From Nocardioides marmotae (GTDB lineage Bacteria > Actinomycetota > Actinomycetes > Propionibacteriales > Nocardioidaceae), in contig NZ_CP053660.1 of assembly GCF_013177455.1 (NCBI RefSeq), positions 1,922,001 to 1,986,000 of the forward strand: a DNA stretch of 64,000 nucleotides. The letters are read 5' to 3'. A program made the translations under genes and the position numbers. This document shows positions 16,082 to 23,651 of the stretch, piece by piece; position 1 is the first letter of the stretch; the number at the start of each line of letters is the position of its first letter. The notes beneath the pieces were generated by a model. It had not been told where the DNA came from and made no database searches. It saw only the letters and a list, made by a program, of their open reading frames with translations.

Positions 16082-16640
16082 GTGACCGACTCCGTGCTCG
16101 TCGTCGTCTCCGGCCTGGCGGCGAGCGGGAAGACGACGGTCGGGTGTCTGCTCAGCGCCGGCCTCTCCCTGCCGCTGATCGACAAGGACGACATCCGAGG
16201 CGCTCTTCGACACCCTGGGCTGCGCGGACCGGGAGCAGCGGCACCGGCTGAGCCGCGCCAGCGACGAGGTGCTCCTGCGCCTCGCCGAGACGTCCGGCCG
16301 GGCCGTGCTGGTGAACTGGTGGGACCACGAGACCGCCCCCGCCCGGCTGGCCTCGGCCGCCGACCGGGTGGTCGAGGTGTTCTGCGACTGTCCGGTCGAG
16401 GAGGCCGCGGCCCGGTTCGCGGCCCGGCGACGACACCCGGGCCACCTCGACCGGCTCCGGACGCCCGAGGAGCACGCAGCGGGCATCCGGCGGCTCCGAG
16501 AGTCCTACCGCGGGCCGCTGCGGATCGACGGCGCGCCGCTCGTCACCGTCGACACGAGCGGGCCGGTCGACGCCGACGCGCTGCTCGACGCCGTCCGCGC
16601 CCACCTCGCCGCCCGGGACGTCATGCGGAGGGAGCCGTAA
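16082..16640 (+). pseudogene. P-loop kinase-like protein, frameshifted
   Basis: The N-terminal 38 residues contain a Walker A (VVSGLAASGKTTVG) and LPLIDKDDI in one frame. The clearly homologous continuation (EALFDTLGCADREQRHRLSR, then LLRLAETSGRAVLVNWW and later RLRTPEEHAAGIRRLRESY) lies in another frame. The shift falls at about 16194-16198, where GACATCC runs into GAGGCG and two bases are missing or one is extra. The intact protein would be about 185 residues, like small AAA/gluconate-kinase-like phosphotransferases. Either a pseudogene or a sequencing error. The stop codon lies in the loop of a repeated hairpin. Confidence 0.75.
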
Positions 16641-16664
16641 ATGGCTCCGTCCGTATGACGTCCC
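16615..16664. repeat. 50-bp hairpin repeat, copy 1
   Basis: Two 22-base arms (16615-16636 and 16643-16664) pair with two mismatched positions around a 6-base loop. Both arms contain the motif ACGTCATRCGGA when read towards the loop. It covers the end of the broken kinase gene. A related copy lies at 19824-19871, so this is a dispersed element. It could act as a terminator for the kinase transcript. Confidence 0.75.
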
Positions 16665-16740
16665 GCCGCCAGGCGGATTCGGCGATCCTCGTCAGCAAGG
16701 TCACCGGGAACCCCCGGGCGGCCGCGGACAGGTACAGGTC

Positions 16741-17361
16741 ATGAGCGATGAACCCGAGGCGTCGGATCCCGGCGCACGGCTGGTGCGCGGCGCCCTCCGG
16801 GCGGGGGACCAGGACGCGTTCGCGGAGCTGTTCCGCGGCCACGCCGACGCCGTCTTCACCCTGGCCCACCGGCTGACCGGCAGCTGGGCTGCAGCGGAGG
16901 ACGTCACCTCCGAGACCTTCCTCGCCGCGTGGCGAGGGCGGGCGCGGATCGCCGACGACGACCGGCCGCTGCGGCCCTGGCTGCTGGGCATCGCCGCCCA
17001 CCAGGCGATGAACGTACGACGCGGTGCGCGGCGTCGGCTCGGGTTCCTCGCCCGCCGCCCGGGCCCGGGCGTGGTCGAGGACTTCGCCGACGAGGCCGTC
17101 AGCCGGCTCGACGACGCCGCCACCCTCGCCCGGGCCGCCGAGGCCGTGCGGCTGCTGCCCGCCCACGAGGCGACGGTGCTGGGCCTCTGCGTCTGGTCGG
17201 GGCTCAGCTACGCCGAGGCGGCCGACGCCCTCGGCGTACCGGTCGGCACCGTGCGCTCCCGGCTCTCCCGCGCCCGAGCCCGGCTGCGCGAGCTGAGCGA
17301 GCCACCCGGCGCCACCTCCGACCCCGACCACCTGCGAGCCATTCGAGGAGCCCGGCGATGA
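16741..17361 (+). CDS. ECF-type RNA polymerase sigma factor
   Basis: This 206-residue protein has region 2 at about residues 30-95 (FAELFRGHADAVFTLAHRL, AAEDVTSETFLAAWR) and region 4 at about 130-190 (LPAHEATVLGLCVWSGLSYA, AEAADALGVPVGTVRSRLSRA). There is no region 3, which defines the ECF class. Its stop overlaps the next start (ATGA), and the downstream gene encodes a single-pass membrane protein of the kind often found with such sigma factors. The signal it responds to is unknown. Confidence 0.9.
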   Translation: MSDEPEASDPGARLVRGALRAGDQDAFAELFRGHADAVFTLAHRLTGSWAAAEDVTSETFLAAWRGRARIADDDRPLRPWLLGIAAHQAMNVRRGARRRLGFLARRPGPGVVEDFADEAVSRLDDAATLARAAEAVRLLPAHEATVLGLCVWSGLSYAEAADALGVPVGTVRSRLSRARARLRELSEPPGATSDPDHLRAIRGARR

Positions 17362-18350
17362 ACCACCACGACACCGACCTGCGCGAGCTCCGCGACCAGC
17401 TCCCGCCGCCGCGGCCGATCACGCTCTCCGAGGCGCACCGACGCTCGCTCGAGCACCGGACACGGACCGCGATCCTCCGCTCGGACCGCCGCCGCGCCGC
17501 GGTCGGCACGGTCGCCCCGCTGGCCCTCGTCGCCGCGTGCGCGGCCACGGTCGTGGCGCTGCTGGCCACCGCCCTGCCCGGAGGTACGTCGCCGTCGACC
17601 GAGCCCGACCCGCGCCCGGTCGCGGCGGCTCCGGCCGCGGCCTCCCGGCTGCTGAGCATCGCCGAGACGGCCAGCCGGCGCGCCGCGCCGGTGGTCGGGC
17701 AGGACCAGTTCATCTACGTGCGCAGCGCCGTCCTCGCCAACGAGGGCCGCTTCGGCGAGGCACCGGTGCTGGGGGAGGTGCACGAGCGCGAGGTGTGGTT
17801 CGGCCAGGACCCCGGCGTTCGCGGGGGCGACGCGAACCTCATCCGCGAGCTCGGCCAGGACTGGCCGATCGTCACCTACGGCCCCGACCCCGCGGGCGCC
17901 CGCCGGCCGACGTACGCCTGGCTCGCCGCGCTGCCCACCGACCCCGACCGGCTGCTCGACGAGCTCGAACCGCTGGCGGTGCCGGTCGACGGGCAGGAGC
18001 CGGAGCAGGCCGTCTTCGACCTGATGACCGGCCTGGTCCGCGAGACGTTCCTGCCGCCGGACCTCGCGGGTGCGCTGATGCGCGCCGCCCGGCTGATCCC
18101 CGGAGTGGTCCTCGAGCCTGGCGCGCAGGACGCGATCGGCCGGCGCGGGGTCGGCATCAGCCGCACCGACGAGCGGTTCCGCACCCGGACGGTGTGGGTC
18201 CTCGACCCGGCCACCGGCCGGCTGCTCGGCACGCGCGACCACATGATCGGCCCCGACGGGAAGGCGGTGCTCTACGGCGCCACGGCCGTCCTCGAGCGCG
18301 CGGTCGTGGACCGGGCCGGCCAGCGGCCGTCCGGCGCTGGACGCGCCTGA
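17358..18350 (+). CDS. CU044_5270 family membrane-anchored protein
   Basis: This 330-residue protein has a short cytoplasmic N-terminus (LRELRDQLPPPRPITLSEAH), one membrane helix at about residues 52-75 (APLALVAACAATVVALLATA) and a large outside domain. The outside domain has QDQFIYVRSAV, a WLAALPTDPDRLLDEL segment and FRTRTVWVLDPATGRLLGTR, the pattern of the CU044_5270 family encoded beside ECF sigma factors in actinobacteria. It is coupled to the sigma gene by ATGA. A role in sensing or restraining the sigma factor is plausible, but no zinc-finger anti-sigma motif is present. Confidence 0.8.
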   Translation: MNHHDTDLRELRDQLPPPRPITLSEAHRRSLEHRTRTAILRSDRRRAAVGTVAPLALVAACAATVVALLATALPGGTSPSTEPDPRPVAAAPAAASRLLSIAETASRRAAPVVGQDQFIYVRSAVLANEGRFGEAPVLGEVHEREVWFGQDPGVRGGDANLIRELGQDWPIVTYGPDPAGARRPTYAWLAALPTDPDRLLDELEPLAVPVDGQEPEQAVFDLMTGLVRETFLPPDLAGALMRAARLIPGVVLEPGAQDAIGRRGVGISRTDERFRTRTVWVLDPATGRLLGTRDHMIGPDGKAVLYGATAVLERAVVDRAGQRPSGAGRA

Positions 18351-18437
18351 CGTGCTCGGCGGACCGGACCGATGAGGATCGGCCCCGGGCCGGGTCGGTC
18401 CCGCTGACCCGCCCCCGCACCCACCCAGGAGCCAGCC

Positions 18438-19004
18438 GTGCGCACCCTCGTCATCACCGCCTTCATGTCCCTCGACGGCGTCATGGAGGCGCCCGGCGGG
18501 GAGCCCGGCCACCGCAGCACCGGGTGGACCGTCCGGGACATCGAGCACGACCCGGCGGTCTACGAGCTCAAGGGCCGCGAGCAGGACGAGGCCGGCGCGA
18601 TGCTGCTGGGCCGGCGCAGCTACGAGGCGTTCGCGCCGGTCTGGCCGACGATGACCGAGGACTTCGCGGGCTACAACGCGATGCCGCGGTACGTCGTCTC
18701 CACCACCCTCGCCGAGGACGACCCGCGCTGGCCGGCGAGGATCCTGCGCTCGCTGGACGACGTGGCCGCTCTCAAGGAGACCGAGGGCGGGCCGCTCATC
18801 GTCCACGGCAGCGCCACTCTCGGCCACGGTCTGGCCGAGGCCGGCCTCGTCGACCGCTACCACCTGCTGGTCTTCCCGGTGCTCCTCGGCGCCGGCAAGC
18901 GGCTCTTCAGCGAGGCCGACCGGGACAAGACGATGCTCGACGTGCGCGAGAGCGAGACCTACGGCAACGGGATCACCAAGATCGTCGCCGACGTTCGCCG
19001 CTGA
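18438..19004 (+). CDS. dihydrofolate reductase-family protein (RibD C-terminal type)
   Basis: This 188-residue protein opens with VRTLVITAFMSLDGVMEAPG, contains MLLGRRSYEAFAPVWP near residue 55 and HGSATLGHGLAEAGLVDRYHLLVFPVLLGAGKRLF near 122. These are the signatures of the RibD_C/DHFR-like reductase fold that binds NADPH. Most stand-alone members have no known substrate. The GTG start follows a CAGGAG ribosome site. Not obviously linked to its neighbours. Confidence 0.85.
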   Translation: MRTLVITAFMSLDGVMEAPGGEPGHRSTGWTVRDIEHDPAVYELKGREQDEAGAMLLGRRSYEAFAPVWPTMTEDFAGYNAMPRYVVSTTLAEDDPRWPARILRSLDDVAALKETEGGPLIVHGSATLGHGLAEAGLVDRYHLLVFPVLLGAGKRLFSEADRDKTMLDVRESETYGNGITKIVADVRR

Positions 19005-19061
19005 AATGCCACCGCCGCCCGGCGCGGGGGCACCGGGCGGCGGAGCATGACAGGCAGGGGG

Positions 19062-19454
19062 TCAGCGCATCCGGATGGTGCTCGACTTGCCCTTGCCGCC
19101 GACCTTCTTGACGGTCACCTTGAACACGTCGGCGCCCTTGGTGTCGGCGCGGCGCTTGTCGACGTCGATGTCGCCGTCGGAGTCGGCGCGGTGGACCTTG
19201 TTGTGGAAGACCTTGCCGTCGTGGCGCAGCACGATCCGCCACTTGCTGCCCGGCTTGGCGTCGTCCACGTCGACGTCGACGTCGAAGCGGCCGTCCTCCT
19301 TCTCGACGTGGAAGTCGACGTCCGCGCCCGCGACGCGGAAGCTGCGCTCCTTCTCCGGGCCGTCGGCGTGCGCGGGCGCGGCGACGAGGGAGAGCGGGGC
19401 GGCGAGCAGGGAAGTCGCGCCGAGGACGGCGGCGGCGGTGCGGACGTTCGTCAT
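19062..19454 (-). CDS. small secreted protein of unknown function
   Basis: This 130-residue precursor has a clear Sec signal peptide (VRTAAAVLGATSLLAAPLSL, cleavage likely after PAHA near residue 30). The mature part of about 100 residues is rich in aspartate, lysine and valine, with alternating VDVDVDVDD-type strands and a C-terminal FKVTVKKVGGKGKSSTIRMR. There are no cysteines. The composition suggests a beta-sandwich-like exported domain, perhaps calcium- or wall-binding, but no family is recognised. The gene faces a control region containing phased 11-bp repeats. Confidence 0.75.
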   Translation of the reverse strand: MTNVRTAAAVLGATSLLAAPLSLVAAPAHADGPEKERSFRVAGADVDFHVEKEDGRFDVDVDVDDAKPGSKWRIVLRHDGKVFHNKVHRADSDGDIDVDKRRADTKGADVFKVTVKKVGGKGKSSTIRMR

Positions 19455-19535
19455 GGGATGGCTCCGTTCGGTGGGGGATTGCCGGGTGTCTCCGACCCCT
19501 CCATGGTGGGGGGCGCCCCATGGAACCGACATCGC

Positions 19536-19601
19536 GTGGCGCTGAGGTGGCGCGCAGGTGGCGCTGAGGTGGCGCGCAGGTGGCGAAGAGGTACGGATGA
19601 G
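19536..19601 (-). promoter_or_regulatory. six phased 11-bp direct repeats upstream of the secreted protein gene
   Basis: Consecutive 11-mers GTGGCGCTGAG, GTGGCGCGCAG, GTGGCGCTGAG, GTGGCGCGCAG, GTGGCGAAGAG and GTACGGATGAG run without gaps, the first four forming a perfect duplicated 22-mer. An exact 11-bp period is the layout bound by OmpR/PhoB-type response regulators. The block lies 82 bp upstream of the minus-strand start at 19454, so it is a candidate activator array for that gene. Confidence 0.55.
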
Positions 19602-19611
19602 GTTTCGCGCC

Positions 19612-19845
19612 TCATGTCCGCGGAGGTCGGACCGTCCGCCGGCGCAACCACGTCGTCGTACCGGGGGCGAGTCCGCGCAGCTTGGGCGTCTCGTGGAGAG
19701 GGACGACGACGAGCGCGGCATCGTCGGGCAGGGACCACTTCAGCGCGTGGTAGACCGCGGACAGGTGCTCGGTGCTCTCGATGAGCAGCAGGCCGGGGCC
19801 GGCGCGCGGCGTACTGGACCCGCGGACGTCATGCGGACGGAGCAA
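19612..19845 (-). CDS. small hypothetical protein, uncertain start
   Basis: Up to 77 residues. A protein-like core near residues 18-65 (LLLIESTEHLSAVYHALKWS, then DDAALVVVPLHETPKLRGL) looks like one beta-alpha-beta unit. No ATG or GTG start is available: the only in-frame start is a TTG at 19845, inside the second hairpin repeat, so the original N-terminus may have been replaced by the repeat. It is adjacent to the alpha/beta hydrolase gene on the same strand. Function unknown; it may be a remnant. Confidence 0.45.
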   Translation of the reverse strand: MLRPHDVRGSSTPRAGPGLLLIESTEHLSAVYHALKWSLPDDAALVVVPLHETPKLRGLAPGTTTWLRRRTVRPPRT

Positions 19846-19871
19846 GCGGGTGCTCGGCCCGTATGACGTCC
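19824..19871. repeat. 50-bp hairpin repeat, copy 2
   Basis: Arms GGACGTCATGCGGACGGAGC... (19824-19844) and 19851-19871 pair around a 6-base loop (AGCGGG) with a few mismatches. Left arms of the two copies share GGACGTCATGCGGA and GGAGC. It lies 31 bp past the stop of the alpha/beta hydrolase gene, a position suited to transcription termination. Confidence 0.7.
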
Positions 19872-19902
19872 GGATGCCGTCCCGCGGCAGGGGCGGTCAC
19901 CG

Positions 19903-20796
19903 TCACCGGGAGAAGTCCCGCCGACGGGCGTCGACGGTGGCGGCCGCCTCGAGGAACCGCGGCACGAACACCTCGGCCTGGAGCACGCAGCCGGCGTGGC
20001 CGGTCGGGACGTCGTGGACGGTGGCGCCGGGGATCCGCCGGGCGAGCGCGAGCTGGCGCCCGGCGGGAATGACCCGGTCGCCGAGCGTGACCACGACCGC
20101 GGTGGGGACGTCGATGCGGCCCAGCCAGGGCTGAGAGTGGTGGGCGCCGAGCGCGCTGAGCGCCTGGCCGACCGCCCAGGGGCTGGTGCTGCGCAGCTCG
20201 CGCAGCGCCCAGTCGTGCATGTCGCTCGGTCGCAGCCCGGTCGCGGTGCGGGCGGCGCGGACGGCCGTGCGCGAGCGCGAGATCCCACGGGCGGCGAGCA
20301 TCGTGGCGCCCATCCCGGCGAAGAACCCCTGCTCGACGGGGTTGTTGCGGAACCGGTCGCTCGTCGAGGCCAGCACCAGCCCCGCCACGCGATCGGGGTG
20401 CTGGCGCCAGACCCGCTGGGCGACCACGCCGCCCATCGAGTAGCCGCCGACCAGCACCCTGTCCAGACCCAGCACGTCGCAGAGCGCGGCCACGTCGTCG
20501 GCGCAGTCGCGCAGGGAGAAGTCCTCGCTGCGGATGCCCTGGCCGTGCCAGCGCTGGTCCAGCGTGATGACCCGGAACCGGCGGGCGAGCGCCTCGATCG
20601 CGGGGTACCACGTGAGCAGGCCGGTGCAGCCCAGGGCGTGCAGCAGCACCAGCGGCGTCGCCCGCGCCGACGGGCCGGGCGTGTCGGTGACGTACGTCGT
20701 CCCACGCCCGGGCAGCTCGACGAGCCGTCCCTCGGGGATCCGGGCCCACGGCAGGTACACGCGGCGGAGCGCACTGCGCGGCGAGGGCAGGGCCAC
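19903..20796 (-). CDS. alpha/beta hydrolase, divergent from the steroid side-chain operon
   Basis: This 297-residue alpha/beta-hydrolase fold protein has the oxyanion strand LVLLHALGCTG near residue 48, nucleophile elbow VGGYSMGGVV near 118, an acidic residue in VVTLGDRVIPAG near 243 and the catalytic histidine in VPTGHAGC near 272, so the triad is complete. The GTG at 20796 follows a GAGGAGG ribosome site. It shares an 84-bp divergent control region, including a KstR box, with chsE1-chsE2, suggesting a role in steroid breakdown such as ester, lactone or thioester hydrolysis. The substrate is an open question. Confidence 0.8.
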   Translation of the reverse strand: MALPSPRSALRRVYLPWARIPEGRLVELPGRGTTYVTDTPGPSARATPLVLLHALGCTGLLTWYPAIEALARRFRVITLDQRWHGQGIRSEDFSLRDCADDVAALCDVLGLDRVLVGGYSMGGVVAQRVWRQHPDRVAGLVLASTSDRFRNNPVEQGFFAGMGATMLAARGISRSRTAVRAARTATGLRPSDMHDWALRELRSTSPWAVGQALSALGAHHSQPWLGRIDVPTAVVVTLGDRVIPAGRQLALARRIPGATVHDVPTGHAGCVLQAEVFVPRFLEAAATVDARRRDFSR

Positions 20797-20831
20797 AGGG
20801 ATCGCCTCCTCACGACTCGGTCGACCTGTGC

Positions 20832-20845
20832 TAGAACACGTTACA
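20832..20845. promoter_or_regulatory. KstR operator before the chsE fusion gene
   Basis: TAGAACACGTTACA fits the mycobacterial/rhodococcal KstR motif TnnAACnnGTTnnA at every fixed position. It lies 36 bp upstream of chsE1-chsE2 and 36 bp upstream of the divergent hydrolase gene, so it could control both. Confidence 0.8.
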
Positions 20846-20880
20846 GTTTCGGGCGGGGAACCGAGGACGAGGAGACGGGC

Positions 20881-23121
20881 GTGGACACGGACGGCTACAC
20901 CGAGGCGGACGCGGAGCGGGCGGAGTCGCTCGACGCGGTCCGCTCGGTCATCACCGAGGCGCTCGAGCGCGGCGGCGGCGACTGGCGGACTGACTGGGCG
21001 GCGCTTGCGGCCGACGGCCTGACCGCGCTGCCGGTGCCGGCCGAGCACGGGGGAGAGGGGCTCGGCCTGGCCGAGGTCGCGGTCCTGCTCCGCGAGACCG
21101 GCGCCCGCGCACGCCACCTGCCGGTGTGGGAGACGCTGTGCTGCGGCGCGCTCGTCCTGGCCGCGCACGGCACCGAGGAGCAACGGCAGGCGCTCCTGCC
21201 CGGCGTCGCCGCCGGCGACCTGCTGCTCACCCCCGCGATCCGCGAGGTCGGGGCGGGGCTCACCTCCGGGCTCACCTCCGCTCCGCCCGCCACGCGGTAC
21301 GACGGCGGCACGGTGTCCGGCCGCAAGGTCGGCGTGACGTACGCCGACGCGGCCGCCCGCCTGCTCGTCACCGCGACCGGGTCCGACGGCGAGCCGGTGC
21401 TCGTGCTCGTCGACCCCCAGGGCCCGGGCGTCGAGCTGCACGAGTCGCCCTCCTCGGCCCGGATCACCGAGCACACCGTCGTGCTCGACGGCGCGCCAGC
21501 AGAGCCGGTCGGTGGGCCGGGTGGCGGCGCGGACGCTGCGCGGTCGCTGCGCGAGCACGCCGTGGCCGGCCTGGCGCTCACCGCCGCGGGCCTCGTGGCC
21601 GGCGCGCGCGACCTGACCGCGGCGTACGTCAAGAGCCGCACGCAGTTCGGCCGCTCGCTCGCTCAGTTCCAGGCGGTCGCGATGCAGGTCGCCGACGTCT
21701 ACATCACCTCGCGGCTGGCCGACCTCGCCGCGGCCAACGCCGCCTGGCGCGTCGAGCAGCGCCTGGACGTGACCGACGACCTCGCCGTCGCGGCGTACTG
21801 GACCTGCGCGGAGGCGCCGCGCGCGATGCGCACCTGCCACCACCTGCACGGCGGGATGGGCGTCGACGAGACCTACCCGATGCACCACTACTTCTCGTGG
21901 GTCACCGACATCGTCCGCCTCCTCGACGCCCGCCCTGAGGACGTCCACGTCGAGGACCCCACGACCAAGAACCTCGAGCTCAGCGCCGACCAGCGCGCGC
22001 TCAAGGCCGAGCTGCGGACCTACTTCACCGGCCTCGCCGACCAGGACGCGCACGTCGACATGGGCCGCGACCGGCACGGCCCGACCTACCAGCGGGTGGT
22101 GCGGCAGATGGGCACCGACGGCTGGATGGGCGTCGGCTGGCCGCAGGAGTACGGCGGCCACGGGCTCGGCGAGATCGAGCAGACGATCTTCGCCAACGAG
22201 GCCCAGCGCGCCGACGTGCACCTGCCGGCCGTGACGCTGCAGACCGTCGGGCCGACCCTGATCCGCTACGGCACCGAGAAGCAGAAGGACCTGTTCCTCA
22301 AGCGGATCCTCGCCGGCGACGTGCACTTCGCGATCGGCTACTCCGAGCCCGACGCCGGCACCGACCTCGCCTCGCTGCGCACCACCGCCCGCCGCGACGG
22401 CGACCACTACGTCGTCAACGGGCAGAAGCTGTGGACCACCGGCGGCCACCAGGCCGACTACGTGTGGCTCGCGGTGCGCACCGACCCCGACGCGCCCAAG
22501 CACAAGGGGATCTCGATCCTCATCGTCGACACCACCGACCCGGGCTACTCCTTCACCCCGATCATCACCGCCGACGGCAGCCACCACGTCAACGCGACGT
22601 ACTACAACGACGTGCGGGTGCCGGTCGACATGCTGGTCGGCGAGGAGAACCAGGGCTGGAAGCTGATCACCACCCAGCTCAACCACGAGCGGGTCATGCT
22701 CGGCCCGGCCGGCCGGATCGAGGGGCTGCGCGACCGGGTCCTGGACTGGGCGACCAAGGCCGGCGTCGCCGACCACCCCGACGTCGTGGAGGTGATGGGG
22801 CGCGTGACCGCGGTCCTCCGGGTCAACGAGCTGCTCAACTGGGAGGTCGCGCGCGCCGCGGCCACCGGCGAGATCTCCGTCGGCGACGCCTCCTCCTCGA
22901 AGGTCTTCGCCGCCGACCAGGTCCAGCACCTCGCCGACGACCTGACCCGCATCGTGCACCGCTACGGCGACCCGGCGGAGGCCGAGACCCGGCACCTGGT
23001 GGAGTACCTCGACGCCCAGGCCAAGCGGAACCTCGTCCTCACCTTCGGTGGTGGGGTCCAGGAGGTGCAGCGCGAGCTGATCGCGATGTTCGGCCTCGGG
23101 CTGCCGAGGGTGCCGCGATGA
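20881..23121 (+). CDS. fused ChsE1-ChsE2 steroid acyl-CoA dehydrogenase
   Basis: This 746-residue protein has two complete acyl-CoA dehydrogenase domains. The N-terminal half (to about residue 357) resembles ChsE1/FadE28 (GLTALPVPAEHGGEGLGLAE, SRTQFGRSLAQFQAVAMQVA, CHHLHGGMGVDETYPMHHYF). The C-terminal half (from about 365) resembles ChsE2/FadE29 (RHGPTYQRVVRQMGTDG, LPAVTLQTVGPTLIRYG, YNDVRVPVDMLVGEENQGW, ending GLPRVPR). In M. tuberculosis these are two genes forming an alpha2beta2 enzyme that dehydrogenates the 3-carbon side-chain CoA ester. FadE34-type dehydrogenases are also fused, but each half here matches ChsE1 and ChsE2. ATGA overlap with the hydratase gene follows. The GTG start has GAGGACGAGGAG upstream. 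Confidence 0.88.
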   Translation: MDTDGYTEADAERAESLDAVRSVITEALERGGGDWRTDWAALAADGLTALPVPAEHGGEGLGLAEVAVLLRETGARARHLPVWETLCCGALVLAAHGTEEQRQALLPGVAAGDLLLTPAIREVGAGLTSGLTSAPPATRYDGGTVSGRKVGVTYADAAARLLVTATGSDGEPVLVLVDPQGPGVELHESPSSARITEHTVVLDGAPAEPVGGPGGGADAARSLREHAVAGLALTAAGLVAGARDLTAAYVKSRTQFGRSLAQFQAVAMQVADVYITSRLADLAAANAAWRVEQRLDVTDDLAVAAYWTCAEAPRAMRTCHHLHGGMGVDETYPMHHYFSWVTDIVRLLDARPEDVHVEDPTTKNLELSADQRALKAELRTYFTGLADQDAHVDMGRDRHGPTYQRVVRQMGTDGWMGVGWPQEYGGHGLGEIEQTIFANEAQRADVHLPAVTLQTVGPTLIRYGTEKQKDLFLKRILAGDVHFAIGYSEPDAGTDLASLRTTARRDGDHYVVNGQKLWTTGGHQADYVWLAVRTDPDAPKHKGISILIVDTTDPGYSFTPIITADGSHHVNATYYNDVRVPVDMLVGEENQGWKLITTQLNHERVMLGPAGRIEGLRDRVLDWATKAGVADHPDVVEVMGRVTAVLRVNELLNWEVARAAATGEISVGDASSSKVFAADQVQHLADDLTRIVHRYGDPAEAETRHLVEYLDAQAKRNLVLTFGGGVQEVQRELIAMFGLGLPRVPR

Positions 23122-23651
23122 ATCACCCCACGAGCGTGATCGACCCCGCCGCGCACGAGCGGATCATGGCCGAGGCCGAGCGGATCAAGGCGCTCGGCGA
23201 GGCCGCCGAGCGCGAGGCCCGCGACCCGGTCAACCAGCCCACGATCAACAACTGGCTCGAGGCGATGGGCAACGACAACCCGCGGTGGCGGGCCGGCGAG
23301 GCGCCGCCGTCGATGGCGCAGGTGTGGACGATGTACGGCCTCGGCGGCCGCCCGCCGGCCGACGACCCGCTGCACGGGATGATGAAGGTGCTCACCGACG
23401 AGGGCTGCACCGCGGTGCTGGGGACCAACTGTGAGCAGGAGTACCGCCGTACCCTCCGGGTCGGCGAGCAGGTCCGCGTCACCACCGCCCTGGACTCCGT
23501 CGTCGGCCCGAAGCGCACCGGCATGGGGGAGGGCTACTTCGTCACCTCCCGCAACACCTGGTACGTCGCCCACCCCGACGGGCAGAGCGAGGTCGTGGCC
23601 ACGATGCTCTTCCGCGTCCTGAAGTTCGTCCCGAAGGGGGCGGCCTCGTGA
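23118..23651 (+). CDS. MaoC-like hydratase subunit, N-terminal half of ChsH2 as a separate protein
   Basis: This 177-residue hot-dog-fold protein resembles the MaoC part of ChsH2 (INNWLEAMGNDNPRWRAGEA, SMAQVWTMYGLGGR, GTNCEQEYRRTLRVGEQVRV, TSRNTWYVAHPDG). In M. tuberculosis, ChsH2 is one chain of about 310 residues with this domain plus a DUF35 domain. Here the chain ends after the hot-dog domain and the DUF35 part is the next gene (GTGA overlap). With ChsH1 it should hydrate the enoyl-CoA side chain made by ChsE. Both overlaps indicate tight coupling in one operon. Confidence 0.82.
   Translation: MNHPTSVIDPAAHERIMAEAERIKALGEAAEREARDPVNQPTINNWLEAMGNDNPRWRAGEAPPSMAQVWTMYGLGGRPPADDPLHGMMKVLTDEGCTAVLGTNCEQEYRRTLRVGEQVRVTTALDSVVGPKRTGMGEGYFVTSRNTWYVAHPDGQSEVVATMLFRVLKFVPKGAAS

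Noticed and set aside
16641..16744. Extension of the kinase frame past 16640
   Set aside because: In the shifted frame it is arginine-rich noise; the homologous end of the protein is in the other frame and stops at 16640.
19903..22995. Minus-strand frame of about 1,030 codons through chsE
   Set aside because: Only the last 297 codons encode a real hydrolase; the rest is antisense to chsE and shows no protein-like pattern.
20881..23121. FadE34 as the identity of the fused dehydrogenase
   Set aside because: FadE34 is also fused, but the halves here resemble FadE28 and FadE29 separately and the operon is the chsE-chsH-ltp2 one; a tree would settle it.
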